From positions 1 through 20,016 of the forward strand of contig JARKQP010000965.1 of the NCBI GenBank assembly GCA_029974875.1: DNA of 20,016 nucleotides. Direction: 5' to 3'. The notes beneath the pieces are model-generated. The model did not search any database, was not told where the DNA came from, and saw only the letters and a list, made by a program, of their open reading frames with translations. The first letter of the stretch is position 1. Every line of letters starts with the position of its first letter. This stretch comes from Mobilitalea sp. Lineage in GTDB: Bacteria > Bacillota_A > Clostridia > Lachnospirales > Lachnospiraceae. Positions 7,170 to 15,570 of this stretch are shown here, piece after piece. A program made the translations under genes and the position numbers.

Positions 7170-8948
7170 ATGAGACTTCCAATCCTTTTTGTAAAATCAA
7201 AAATAGCAAGAAGAATATCAAAAAATATGTCCATCATATATTTTTCGATATACTTCTTCATACTTTTTATGCTGCTTATTATCCTCTTACCTACATTGTA
7301 CCGCAGCGCTGTCGATAAATCAAAATACAACCTGTCTGTGATTACCGATGAATATCACATTATGCAAAATGCTATGGTGGACAGCCTGAACAGCCTGTAT
7401 CTGGATGTGAATCTTGATGCATACCTGTCTTCCTATTACTCGGATCCAAATCCGGCAAACAGGGAAAAGATCAATCTCTGCCTAAGTACGATAGCATCCA
7501 TCAACAGCAATACCCTTGCCATATGTATCGAGGACCGGAATAAAACTTTTTTTACTTCCTTGGCCTATTCCTATATCGATAAACAGCAATATCTTCATTC
7601 TTTTGCCAGATATGAAGAACTGCTGTCACATGATTACAGCTCTTATTTTTCTCCCGTGATCCGCAACGAATTACATTCAGAATATATGACTTATGAATGT
7701 TTTGCTTACTCCAAAAACATTAAGATATCACATGTCCCCCTAACCGCCACGGTGTTCTATAACGCTACACCTATTATGGAGCATTGCATTGAGCTCGCCG
7801 ATACTACCTTTAAATCCTTTGTAATTATAAACCGCTATCAGAATATTTTATACCAATCATCGGAAAATGTGGATTATAACCCTTGTTTCGAAGAATTAAG
7901 CAAGGCGGAAACCACCTCAGGAATTATTCATAGGGGCGGTGGGCTGTTTTTTTACCAGACGATACCTTCCACAAATTGCACGCTGATCGCATATTCGCCT
8001 TACCATCAGCTGTTCGCTTCCGCATCATTTATTATAGGCATCATAACCTTGCTCTACTTGCTTTCTCCAGTCCTTTATATACTTTTTCTTGCCCCGATGA
8101 TACAAAGGCAGCTTACACCTTTAAAAAAGCTATCCGATGCAATGTCCAATTATAAGGTTGGAAATGATATTTATTCAGATATCCATACAGAGGATGAGAT
8201 TGCTGTTGTCAGTAATTCATTCAATCAAATGGTGTTAGAAATTAATAGGCAGATTGAAAAAATAAAGAGAAAGGAACATGAAAATTCCGTAGTCAATTAC
8301 AAGCTGCTGGCAACCCAAATTGATCCGCATTTTATTTATAATACAATGAACATCATCAATATATTGGCCAGAGAAGGAAATACAGACACTGTTGTTGAAA
8401 TTAATTCCGCATTGATCCGGATACTTCGTGAGCGTTTAAACTCAAAGCTCAATATTTTTGATACCATAAAAACTGAAATTGATACCATGCTTCAATACTG
8501 CCTAATTGCCTCCTATCGTTACAAGCACAATATCGCGGTTAATTTTCATATTGACGACTCCTTGGAAAACAAGCTGATTCCAAAAAATATCCTGCAGCCT
8601 TTAGTAGAGAATGCTTATTTTCATGGTTTTCCGGATGACAGCTCCATATCAGAAGCAAGTGTGGGAATTCTAATTTATTCTATTGATAACGAAATTATAA
8701 TTGAAGTCAGCGATAACGGGATTGGAATGTCACAAGATAGGATTAATGAATTGCTTAATAACTCTTACAATATCTATACAGACAAGAAGCCACATATTGG
8801 TATCGATAATATAAAGCAACGTCTAAATTATCTGTATGACGGTAATTATACGCTTGATATACAAAGTGCTAAGAACCAGGGAACTACCATAATTATAACC
8901 ATACCGGATACCGTACAGGCCGTAGGACATAACACCTCAGACAGTTAA
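7170..8948 (+). CDS. YesM-type sensor histidine kinase
   Basis: A 592-residue membrane kinase. A first membrane segment (about 21-43) and a second (about 285-309) flank an extracellular sensor region of roughly 240 residues, probably a Cache-type fold. A HAMP linker follows (about 308-365). The His_kinase domain carries LLATQIDPHFIYNTMN with His387 as the likely phosphorylated residue. The ATPase domain has the N-box VENAYFHG (479-486) and the G1 box DNGIGM (515-520), then HIGIDNIKQRL. It should phosphorylate Asp57 of the adjacent regulator in response to a sugar outside the cell. The ribosome binding site is weak, so translation may be coupled to the upstream gene. Its last 12 bp overlap the 3' end of the convergent AraC gene. 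Confidence 0.92.
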   Translation: MRLPILFVKSKIARRISKNMSIIYFSIYFFILFMLLIILLPTLYRSAVDKSKYNLSVITDEYHIMQNAMVDSLNSLYLDVNLDAYLSSYYSDPNPANREKINLCLSTIASINSNTLAICIEDRNKTFFTSLAYSYIDKQQYLHSFARYEELLSHDYSSYFSPVIRNELHSEYMTYECFAYSKNIKISHVPLTATVFYNATPIMEHCIELADTTFKSFVIINRYQNILYQSSENVDYNPCFEELSKAETTSGIIHRGGGLFFYQTIPSTNCTLIAYSPYHQLFASASFIIGIITLLYLLSPVLYILFLAPMIQRQLTPLKKLSDAMSNYKVGNDIYSDIHTEDEIAVVSNSFNQMVLEINRQIEKIKRKEHENSVVNYKLLATQIDPHFIYNTMNIINILAREGNTDTVVEINSALIRILRERLNSKLNIFDTIKTEIDTMLQYCLIASYRYKHNIAVNFHIDDSLENKLIPKNILQPLVENAYFHGFPDDSSISEASVGILIYSIDNEIIIEVSDNGIGMSQDRINELLNNSYNIYTDKKPHIGIDNIKQRLNYLYDGNYTLDIQSAKNQGTTIIITIPDTVQAVGHNTSDS

Positions 8949-9899
8949 CTCCTCTTGCTTTAGATGCAACTTCCTATAATGCTGCGGCGACTGCCCAATA
9001 ATCCTTTTAAAGGTCAGTGAAAAATAATATGGGCTGGCATACCCTAATACCGTACTGATATCAATTACTTTTGTGTTTGACAACTCCAACAGCTCGCAGG
9101 CCTTCTGCATCTTTAAGCGGATATAGTAATCCACCGGGGTGTAGCCCGTCTTCTCCTTGAACAGCTTTGTAAAATGATATTTTGATACATTTGAATACTC
9201 CGCCAGTTGATCCAAGTCCAGATTCCCGCCCAAATTATCCAGCATATAACGGATCACCTTATCAATGTTCATCCCGTTCGTTTTAATCCGCTCGTTATTG
9301 ATCCGCTGGTGGCTGATATAGCCAAGGAGAGTTGTCAAATAAGCCGTTGCGAGCACCAGGTTACTGTTGGTATACCCCATCTTAAGAACCTTAAGTATCT
9401 CCTGGAACATGGAGACCAGCCTCATATTCTCCCCCAAATGCAGTACCGGGGAGGCCTCCGATATGCCCATCCGCCCTATATATTCCTTCCCGTATATGCC
9501 CCTGAAATGTACCCAATATTTTGTCCAGGGCTCTTTCTCATCTGACCCATAGGAATGGGCTATCCCTGGAGGGCATACAAAAATATCCCCGCTACAGATC
9601 TCATGCCGTTTGCCGCACAGCTCCAGCCAGCCCCGGCCCTCTATACAATAAATCAGCACATAATCCTTCAATGTCCGGTTATATACCGCATGACCCCTGG
9701 CCTTGATGTAACAGCCCGCCCAAGACAGCAGAAAATTAGCTAAAATTATATCCTTGGATTCCTTCTCCAGTATATCCTCCGGCGTATAGTAGGATTCCTT
9801 TTTATATTTTTTCACAGGCTTGCCGGTTTTATCTTTTTGTCCTACTTCGATATTTTCAGGCATTTCAGTATTCTTTCCATCTGCTGCATCATTTTTCAT
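8937..9899 (-). CDS. AraC-family transcriptional regulator with N-terminal cupin domain
   Basis: A 320-residue regulator. Residues about 60-150 form the cupin sugar-sensing barrel, with the family block GDIFVCPPGIAHSYGSDEKEPWTKYWVHF. Residues about 212-310 are the AraC double helix-turn-helix, ending in YYFSLTFKRIIGQSPQHYRK. The first 35 residues are an unusual charged, Lys/Glu-rich extension before the normal start of the family. The annotated ATG at 9897-9899 has AGGAG directly against it and GGAAAGG further upstream, so a start at Met13 (9863) is possible. It is divergent from the GH2 gene and most simply its activator. Confidence 0.9.
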   Translation of the reverse strand: MKNDAADGKNTEMPENIEVGQKDKTGKPVKKYKKESYYTPEDILEKESKDIILANFLLSWAGCYIKARGHAVYNRTLKDYVLIYCIEGRGWLELCGKRHEICSGDIFVCPPGIAHSYGSDEKEPWTKYWVHFRGIYGKEYIGRMGISEASPVLHLGENMRLVSMFQEILKVLKMGYTNSNLVLATAYLTTLLGYISHQRINNERIKTNGMNIDKVIRYMLDNLGGNLDLDQLAEYSNVSKYHFTKLFKEKTGYTPVDYYIRLKMQKACELLELSNTKVIDISTVLGYASPYYFSLTFKRIIGQSPQHYRKLHLKQEELTV

Positions 9900-9975
9900 C
9901 TCCTAACCACCGCCCTTTCCTCTCCATTTATCCAAATAAAGCCCAGATCCCAGTTTCCAGTTCATATCGCAATAT

Positions 9976-10003
9976 ATTATATCATACTCCACAATATTTT
10001 GAA
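9976..10003 (-). promoter_or_regulatory. Promoter of the AraC/cupin regulator gene
   Basis: On the minus strand a perfect -10 TATAAT (plus 9976-9981) is preceded by TG one base upstream (extended -10, plus 9983-9984). A -35-like TTCAAA (plus 9998-10003) lies 16 bp away. This is the strongest sigma-A-type promoter in the window. The leader would be about 70 nt. Confidence 0.6.
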
Positions 10004-10032
10004 TTACTTTTTTTACTCCGTACACTTACAAT
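10004..10032 (+). promoter_or_regulatory. Putative promoter of the GH2 gene
   Basis: A -10-like TACAAT (10027-10032) has only a poor -35 (TTACTT, 10004-10009) at 17 bp, as expected if an activator is needed. TACTCC occurs twice upstream (9985-9990 and 10014-10019) and ACCAATA twice downstream, 21 bp apart (from 10056 and 10077). Either pair could be a regulator contact, but they are short. Confidence 0.35.
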
Positions 10033-10106
10033 AGGGATATGCAAGAAGCTTGTACACCAATAGAGCAAGTATTCCAACCAATATAACAATTAAAGGAGAG
10101 TTGATT

Positions 10107-12551
10107 ATGCAAAGAGAAAGCATTGACCATTCCTGGCTATTTTCCGAAGGACAGCCGTCCGGGATCGTAGCTGCAGCAATGTATGAGAAGCCCGGCAGAC
10201 CCGTGGACCTGCCCCACGATTTCTTAATCGGAACGGATACCTTTGCCGAGGCGCCCGGCGGCTCCGGGACCGGTTATTACGGCGGAGGGATCGGAACCTA
10301 TACCAAGACTGTCCATATCCCGGCAGAATATGAGGGCAGGCGCATCCTGCTGGAATTTGACGGAGCATTTATGAATACCAGCGTCGGAATCAATGGGCAC
10401 CTGGTCACAAAGCACCACTACGGCTATACCCCCTTCCATGCGGATCTTACCCCCTATGTGAAATATGGGAAGCAAAACCGTATCACCGTAACCGTGAACA
10501 ACGCTAACCAGCCAAATGCACGCTGGTACACCGGCGCGGGCATCTACCGCCATGTAGACCTCCTCGTTGCCCCAAAGCTCCACATCGCTCCCTGGGGAAT
10601 CTATGCCCACACCTCACATATCATTGACGGCACCGCCTTTGTCATCGTAGAGACTACCGTAGAAAACCATAGCTCTAAGGACCGTAATCTGCAGATCAAT
10701 ATAAGCATCACAAAGGACTCAGATGGCTCAGTTGCAGGAGAAGGCAAGATTGCAGTCCACATGCCGGCTGGGGAAAAATCCGTGGCTCAGGTCATGGTTG
10801 CTGTAGAAAAGGCGGAGCTTTGGGATATCGACTCCTCGAGCCTCTATCAGGTCGCTGCCCAGCTTGTGGATCAGGAGGAAACCCTTGACTGCGCATCCAG
10901 CCCCTTTGGCATCCGCACCATCTCTGTAGATACCAAAAACGGCTTCCGCTTAAACGGACGTACCTTAAAGCTAAAGGGCGGCTGTGTCCACCACGACCAG
11001 GGCATCCTGGGGGCTGCCTCCTTCAAGGACAGCGAATACCGCAAAATGAAGCTGCACAAGGATAACGGCTACAATGCCATCCGAAGCGCACACAACCCTC
11101 CCTCCCGGGATATGCTGGAGGCCTGTGACCGGCTGGGGCTCCTGGTAATCGATGAAGCCTTTGATGTCTGGACTATGGGAAAGAACGCCGGCGATTACAG
11201 CCTTTATTTCGAGCAGGATTGGGAAGCCGATATGGAGGCCTTCATGCTCCGTGACCGCAACCATCCCTGCATCATCATGTGGTCGACGGGCAATGAAATC
11301 ACCGAACGGGGAGGCTTGTCAAATGGATATGAATGGGCTGCCAAGCTGGCTTCCAAGGCCAGGCAGCTTGACCCGACACGGCCTCTGATTAATTCTGTAT
11401 GCAGCTTTTTTAACGGCCTGGAGGATGAAGATATCACTAAATGCGCCGAAGAGATGATGAAGGAATACCAGAAGCACGGTACCCTGATTAACCTCGATAC
11501 AGCGTACAGCATGGAAATCTGGAGCGGCTACACGGAGGCCTTCCTGGCTCCTGTTGATGTGGCAGGCTATAACTATCTGGCCCACCGCTATGAAGGGGAT
11601 GCCATTGCTTATCCCAACCGGGTTATCTGCGGTACAGAAAGTAAGCCCCTGGACACAGCAGCGTACTGGGACAGCGTGGAGAAAAATCCCCATGTCATCG
11701 GAGATTTCACCTGGACCAGCTTTGATTACCTGGGTGAAGCCGGACTTGGAAAGGCAGAATATATGGATTCGGAGGAACCGCTTGGTCCTATGTCCTCTTT
11801 TAGGTCTGAATACCCTTGGAGATTGTCCTTCGATGCGGATTTCGACCTGTGCGGCTTCCCCCGCCCCCAGCTGGCATACCGGAAGATCGTATGGGGTTCC
11901 GGGCAGACCTATATCGCCTCACACAACCCGGCTAACCGCGGAAAACGTGAAATCCTGGGCAGATGGGGATGGCCGGAATGCGCCAACTCCTGGAGCTGGT
12001 TCGGCTACGAAGGACGCCCGGTGCAGATCGATGTCTATTCCGCCGCTGAGGAGGTGGAGCTTTTCTTAAATGGGCACAGCCTTGGCAGGCAGCCCGCCGG
12101 AAAGCCTAACAGCTTTAAGGCCACCTTTGACATCACCTATGAGCCGGGAACCCTGGAGGCAGTCAGCTATACAGGCGGCCAACGGATTTCCTCCGACGTA
12201 TTAAAAACTACCGGCAAGGCTGCTGCCATCCGCCTTGTCCCAGAGAGCGAGGAATTGATCGCAGGAGGCCAGTCCTTGTGTTATGTGGCAGTTGAAATTG
12301 TCGACAGCGAGGGCAACCTGGTTCCTACCGCCGAGGTTAAGGCTACTGCAAGGGCGGAGGGTGCAGGAACCCTGGCTGCCTTTGGAACCGGTAAGCCAAA
12401 GACTACGGAGAACTATACCAGGGGTGAATTCACCTCCTACCAGGGCAGATTACTTGCCATCCTCCGCTCCGGTATGGAGCCTGGGACAGTGACGCTGTCC
12501 GTTCAGGCAGAGGGGCTTGAATCCGGTTCGGTTTCTATTAGCTGTAGATAG
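10107..12551 (+). CDS. GH2 family glycoside hydrolase (beta-galactosidase type)
   Basis: An 814-residue cytoplasmic enzyme. The open frame begins at 10050, but the ATG at 10107 has a clear AAAGGAG ribosome binding site and fits the family N-terminus. Order of domains: jelly-roll sugar-binding domain (about 1-165, with PHDF and GGGIGTYTKT), Ig-like domain (about 170-275), TIM barrel (about 280-560), a DUF4982-like region (about 600-690), and a C-terminal Ig-like GH2_C5/Big-type domain (about 700-814). Catalytic residues are readable: acid/base Glu397 in WSTGNEI and nucleophile Glu511 in ICGTES. RSAHNPPSRDMLEACD is the usual barrel motif. No signal peptide is present. The family mostly holds beta-galactosidases, but beta-glucuronidase or arabinosidase activity cannot be excluded. 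Composition is visibly more GC-rich than the two-component genes. Divergent from an AraC regulator. Confidence 0.9.
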   Translation: MQRESIDHSWLFSEGQPSGIVAAAMYEKPGRPVDLPHDFLIGTDTFAEAPGGSGTGYYGGGIGTYTKTVHIPAEYEGRRILLEFDGAFMNTSVGINGHLVTKHHYGYTPFHADLTPYVKYGKQNRITVTVNNANQPNARWYTGAGIYRHVDLLVAPKLHIAPWGIYAHTSHIIDGTAFVIVETTVENHSSKDRNLQINISITKDSDGSVAGEGKIAVHMPAGEKSVAQVMVAVEKAELWDIDSSSLYQVAAQLVDQEETLDCASSPFGIRTISVDTKNGFRLNGRTLKLKGGCVHHDQGILGAASFKDSEYRKMKLHKDNGYNAIRSAHNPPSRDMLEACDRLGLLVIDEAFDVWTMGKNAGDYSLYFEQDWEADMEAFMLRDRNHPCIIMWSTGNEITERGGLSNGYEWAAKLASKARQLDPTRPLINSVCSFFNGLEDEDITKCAEEMMKEYQKHGTLINLDTAYSMEIWSGYTEAFLAPVDVAGYNYLAHRYEGDAIAYPNRVICGTESKPLDTAAYWDSVEKNPHVIGDFTWTSFDYLGEAGLGKAEYMDSEEPLGPMSSFRSEYPWRLSFDADFDLCGFPRPQLAYRKIVWGSGQTYIASHNPANRGKREILGRWGWPECANSWSWFGYEGRPVQIDVYSAAEEVELFLNGHSLGRQPAGKPNSFKATFDITYEPGTLEAVSYTGGQRISSDVLKTTGKAAAIRLVPESEELIAGGQSLCYVAVEIVDSEGNLVPTAEVKATARAEGAGTLAAFGTGKPKTTENYTRGEFTSYQGRLLAILRSGMEPGTVTLSVQAEGLESGSVSISCR

Positions 12552-12882
12552 GCAAATATCAAAATGACAAAGTAAGAAAAGGCTGTAGCATCTTTTATGA
12601 TATTATTGATTTCAAAGCAGAAACTGGTATAACAATGGCAGTATCCGCTTCCTCCGCAGCTTTTACTGGCTCAAAATAAGCATACCGATTCCCAAATGAA
12701 TAATAAATACTTTCATCTGGGAATCGGTATGCTATTTTACACTAATATAATTCTTATATATTATTCTGACCTTTCGACCATAAATACTTGTCCGCCTTCT
12801 GTAGTTACTCGACAGGTACTATTTGATAGAGCTTTTGACCCCGGCATCATGTCATTGATTTTACAACAGCCTCTTACATCAT
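12552..12882. other. Gene-poor stretch between GH2 and GH3 genes, with possible gene remnants
   Basis: No convincing complete gene lies in this 331-bp convergent gap. It holds the terminator hairpin at 12679-12734 and two minus-strand open frames that read like protein but lack a start codon with a ribosome binding site. One is open from 12934 to a stop at 12761 (57 codons, beginning inside the GH3 3' end in another frame), with the string MMPGSKALSNSTCRVTTEGG. The other is open from 12741 to a stop at 12595 (48 codons), with VKAAEEADTAIVIPVSAL. Both may be decayed 3' gene ends or chance. I do not recognise either. Confidence 0.4.
12679..12734. terminator. Long hairpin, probable bidirectional terminator
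   Basis: AGCATACCGATTCCCA (12679-12694) pairs perfectly with TGGGAATCGGTATGCT. After one A-C mismatch, the stem continues for five more pairs (12696-12700 with 12712-12716) around an 11-nt loop. The plus strand continues with ATTTT and the minus strand with TATTTT, and AAAAT/ATTTT flanks can pair with one bulged base. The position between two convergent genes fits termination of both, although the T-runs are short. Confidence 0.65.
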
Positions 12883-14682
12883 TTAAAATCTTGTATCCGT
12901 GAAACCACAGAACACATCCACAGTCGATTTGCCCTTAAATTCGCTCTTTCCCATAATCTTGCTGATGAATGCATCCACACTGGAGTCTACTGCATCATAG
13001 CAATTGATGTAATTCTTAATCTGGGGTACGTCCGCAAGGTGGAAGGGGCTGTTAAAGGAAGCGAATATAGTGGGGATTTCATTCACATACCAGGGATTAT
13101 CCCAGCCACCTTTTGAAATTGCCCATTCGATACGCTGTGTCGTCCTCATCGTAGCGCTGACATTTGCCACCAGAAGCACCAGATCATAATTCTCCGTCAA
13201 CGCAGCAATGCTTTGCTTATTGCCATAGGCACCCTTCCCGCTCTTAGCCTTTTTCATGAATTCCGCCCGTTCCTCCGGCGCCAGCTTGCTCATCATTTCT
13301 ATCATCTTGGCAACGGGATCAACGTATACATCTACTTCAAAGCCTTTTTCCTGCAGCCTGGAAAGAATGTTATTCTTTAGCTTAGAGCCATCCGCCCCCA
13401 TTCCTGCCTGAGCAAGGATTGCAGCTCCCTCCGGGCCTACCGGGACATAGAGGATTCTCTTGTATTTTTCAGGGATTACAGGAAAGATGTTCTCTCCTAC
13501 CTGCTTTGCAAGGGTAATCGCCTTATCCGACACCTCTACCTGAACCTTCTTATGCTCTTCACAGCCTACGATGGATAAGCCTTCCTTGGAAGGGTAGCTT
13601 TCCTCAGAGTATTTATCGAGGCCAATCATCGCCTTGAAGCCAAGGATCCGGTGAAGGGCATCCATCAGCCGCTCCTCCGTAAGCCTTCCTTCCTGGTATG
13701 CCTCCTTCATAAATTGCAGATCCTCTTCAATATCATTGAAGAACAGGAACATGTCACAGCCGGCCATAATAGCCCCCGGAACGATCTCCCGACGGGTAGA
13801 TCTTCCCGAAAGCCCAACCATGTGGCTGGCGTCCGTAACCACTAACCCGTTAAAGCCCAGCTTCCCGCGCAAGAGATCTGTGGTGATTTCCTTACAGATC
13901 GTAGCCGGTAGCATATCCTCATCCTTAGCATCCGGATTAAAATGCTTTTGGTAGGAAGGCAGCATGATATGCCCTATCATGACTGATTGGACACCTTCAT
14001 CGATCAGCCCCTGATAAACCTTGCCATAGGTTGCATCCCATTCCTCACAGGAAAAGGAATTGATGCTGCTGGCAAGATGCTGATCCCTTTCATCGAGGCC
14101 ATCCCCTGGGAAATGCTTCATTGCACAGGGAATGCCGCTCTCAGAAATACCCCTGAAATACTGCTTGGAGTACTCCAATACCAAATCAGGGTCATTGCCA
14201 AAGGCACGGGTGGAGATTACCGGATTATGCCAATTATATAGGATATCTACGATGGGGGTAAATGCCCAGTTACAGCCCACCGCCTTTGTTTCCTTTCCGC
14301 ATATTTGTCCCATTTTATAGGCCAAATTAGGATCACCGGTAGAAGCTACCTTGATCTGCTGGCCTACGCAGGTTCCGTCGCTGGTTGCTCCATTACCACC
14401 GGACTCCACGTTAACCGCAGACAATACGGGAATCTTGCTATGCTTATGAAAGAGCCGGTTCATTTCCCACATAACTTCCTTTTTATTAGGATTAAAACGG
14501 ATCCCTCCTAATTTAGTGCTCTCAACATCCTCCTTGACAGCTTCCTCATTATCGTATGCTGAGGATAAGTGGACAAATAGCTGGCCAAGCTTTTCGTCCA
14601 GTGTCATTGAAGCGATGGTATCCTCCACCCATTTTATTTGCCCCTCATCAAGGCAATACGGTTTTTTCTTTAAATCCACCAT
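12883..14682 (-). CDS. GH3 family glycosidase, NagZ-like catalytic domain plus C-terminal domain
   Basis: A 599-residue enzyme. The open frame extends to 14910 in another gene's region, but the ATG at 14680-14682 has an AAGGAGG ribosome binding site at the right spacing. The N-terminal 330 residues are a GH3 barrel starting MTLDEKLGQLF. KHFPGDGLDERDQH (189-202) is the loop motif of the NagZ subgroup, where the Asp-x-His pair (Asp200, His202) serves as general acid/base. The nucleophile is Asp284 in VVTDASHM. Residues about 380-599 resemble the GH3 C-terminal alpha/beta domain. The known dyad-bearing GH3 enzymes are beta-N-acetylglucosaminidases or related phosphorylases, so an N-acetylhexosaminide or other beta-glycoside is likely. 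No signal peptide. Last gene of the operon, 16 bp after the HAD gene. Confidence 0.9.
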   Translation of the reverse strand: MVDLKKKPYCLDEGQIKWVEDTIASMTLDEKLGQLFVHLSSAYDNEEAVKEDVESTKLGGIRFNPNKKEVMWEMNRLFHKHSKIPVLSAVNVESGGNGATSDGTCVGQQIKVASTGDPNLAYKMGQICGKETKAVGCNWAFTPIVDILYNWHNPVISTRAFGNDPDLVLEYSKQYFRGISESGIPCAMKHFPGDGLDERDQHLASSINSFSCEEWDATYGKVYQGLIDEGVQSVMIGHIMLPSYQKHFNPDAKDEDMLPATICKEITTDLLRGKLGFNGLVVTDASHMVGLSGRSTRREIVPGAIMAGCDMFLFFNDIEEDLQFMKEAYQEGRLTEERLMDALHRILGFKAMIGLDKYSEESYPSKEGLSIVGCEEHKKVQVEVSDKAITLAKQVGENIFPVIPEKYKRILYVPVGPEGAAILAQAGMGADGSKLKNNILSRLQEKGFEVDVYVDPVAKMIEMMSKLAPEERAEFMKKAKSGKGAYGNKQSIAALTENYDLVLLVANVSATMRTTQRIEWAISKGGWDNPWYVNEIPTIFASFNSPFHLADVPQIKNYINCYDAVDSSVDAFISKIMGKSEFKGKSTVDVFCGFTDTRF

Positions 14683-14698
14683 GTTACTAATTTCCTCC

Positions 14699-15541
14699 TT
14701 ATTGAAAAATATTATAAAATCCCTGTAAAAGCTCCTCCTGGTGCTTATGGAAGTTCCCTGCCAGGAATTCCCCCAGGTAAACCTCCTGCAGCTGCGCCCA
14801 GCATTCCTTTTCCTGGTCTGCCAGGATCGGGTAAAAATAAACCCCGTTTGCCTTTGCCGCATCCACATCCGGGAAAGCGTCACCGACCATGAGGACATGT
14901 ACCCTGTCATATCCCTTCTGCATCATTTGGCGAATGCATTCTTCCTTCGTACCGATCTCCTGAGCCGTCATAACACCGAGGTATTTCAACATATCGTAAT
15001 GGCTCCATTCCTCGACGATGGCCCCCATATTGGCACTCGATATGACTGCGATGTCCAGCTTGCCGTAAGCATATGCCAGGCATTCCTTTACGCCTTCAAA
15101 AGGCTTATTGTCCTCTGAAGTCAGCTTTGTGATCTCACGGTTCACAGCTTCCGACCATTGCAATGCCTTCTTTAGGCTTATATCATCCTTCCTCTGGATT
15201 TCCTCCTTCAGGCAGCGGTTCGAAAGCTCCGGCGCATTTTGCACCCATTCCTTTAAAGCATCAAAATCCCCAATTTCATGATATGTACCTTCTAGCCTGC
15301 CCAATATCTCTACAAGCCCAAGGAACCTGTTGATCCCCCGTGTTGAGCTGTATAAATTGATATGGTTCCATAAATCCAGGACATCTTCACTGTATTTTTC
15401 TAATTCCCATTCTGTCACAAAGCATGGCCCAAAACATTTCTTGTGTTTTACATTCATTGCATCCATTGCAGTGCCATCGGAATCAATACAGATTAAATAG
15501 TCGTTCTGCTTTAAAAATCTGTTAATATCCGGATATTCCAT
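14699..15541 (-). CDS. HAD-family hydrolase (phosphatase-like)
   Basis: A 280-residue HAD-superfamily protein. Motif I is ICIDSDGT, with nucleophile Asp20 and acid/base Asp22. Motif II is VISSAN (Ser168/Ser169), and motif IV is LMVGDAFPDVDAAKANG with Asp221 and Asp225. A helical cap of about 130 residues lies between motifs I and II, which suits a small-molecule sugar phosphatase or phosphomutase. An ATG four codons earlier (15553) is possible, but its second and third codons contain the GGAGG that sits 5 bp before the ATG at 15541, so 15541 is preferred. It lies between an LrgA-like gene and the GH3 gene and may dephosphorylate a sugar from the same pathway; the substrate is unknown. Confidence 0.82.
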   Translation of the reverse strand: MEYPDINRFLKQNDYLICIDSDGTAMDAMNVKHKKCFGPCFVTEWELEKYSEDVLDLWNHINLYSSTRGINRFLGLVEILGRLEGTYHEIGDFDALKEWVQNAPELSNRCLKEEIQRKDDISLKKALQWSEAVNREITKLTSEDNKPFEGVKECLAYAYGKLDIAVISSANMGAIVEEWSHYDMLKYLGVMTAQEIGTKEECIRQMMQKGYDRVHVLMVGDAFPDVDAAKANGVYFYPILADQEKECWAQLQEVYLGEFLAGNFHKHQEELLQGFYNIFQ

Positions 15542-15570
15542 TCCAACCTCCATTACAATATTTTTATCTT

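Noticed and set aside
11554..12069. 171-codon plus-strand frame inside the GH2 gene
   Set aside because: It is a shifted-frame shadow in GC-richer coding DNA; the GH2 frame carries the catalytic motifs and family domains.
12553..12610. Small A/T-flanked hairpin just after the GH2 stop
   Set aside because: The pairing leaves a 2-nt loop and a bulge, so it is not a credible terminator; the long hairpin downstream is a better candidate.
12696..12902. Plus-strand 68-codon open frame
   Set aside because: It overlaps the terminator hairpin and runs into the GH3 3' end on the other strand; it has no ribosome binding site and a composition unlike the neighbours.
14683..14910. Upstream extension of the GH3 frame
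   Set aside because: The extra 76 residues read through the HAD gene in another frame and are unlike any GH3 N-terminus; the strong ribosome binding site supports the start at 14682.
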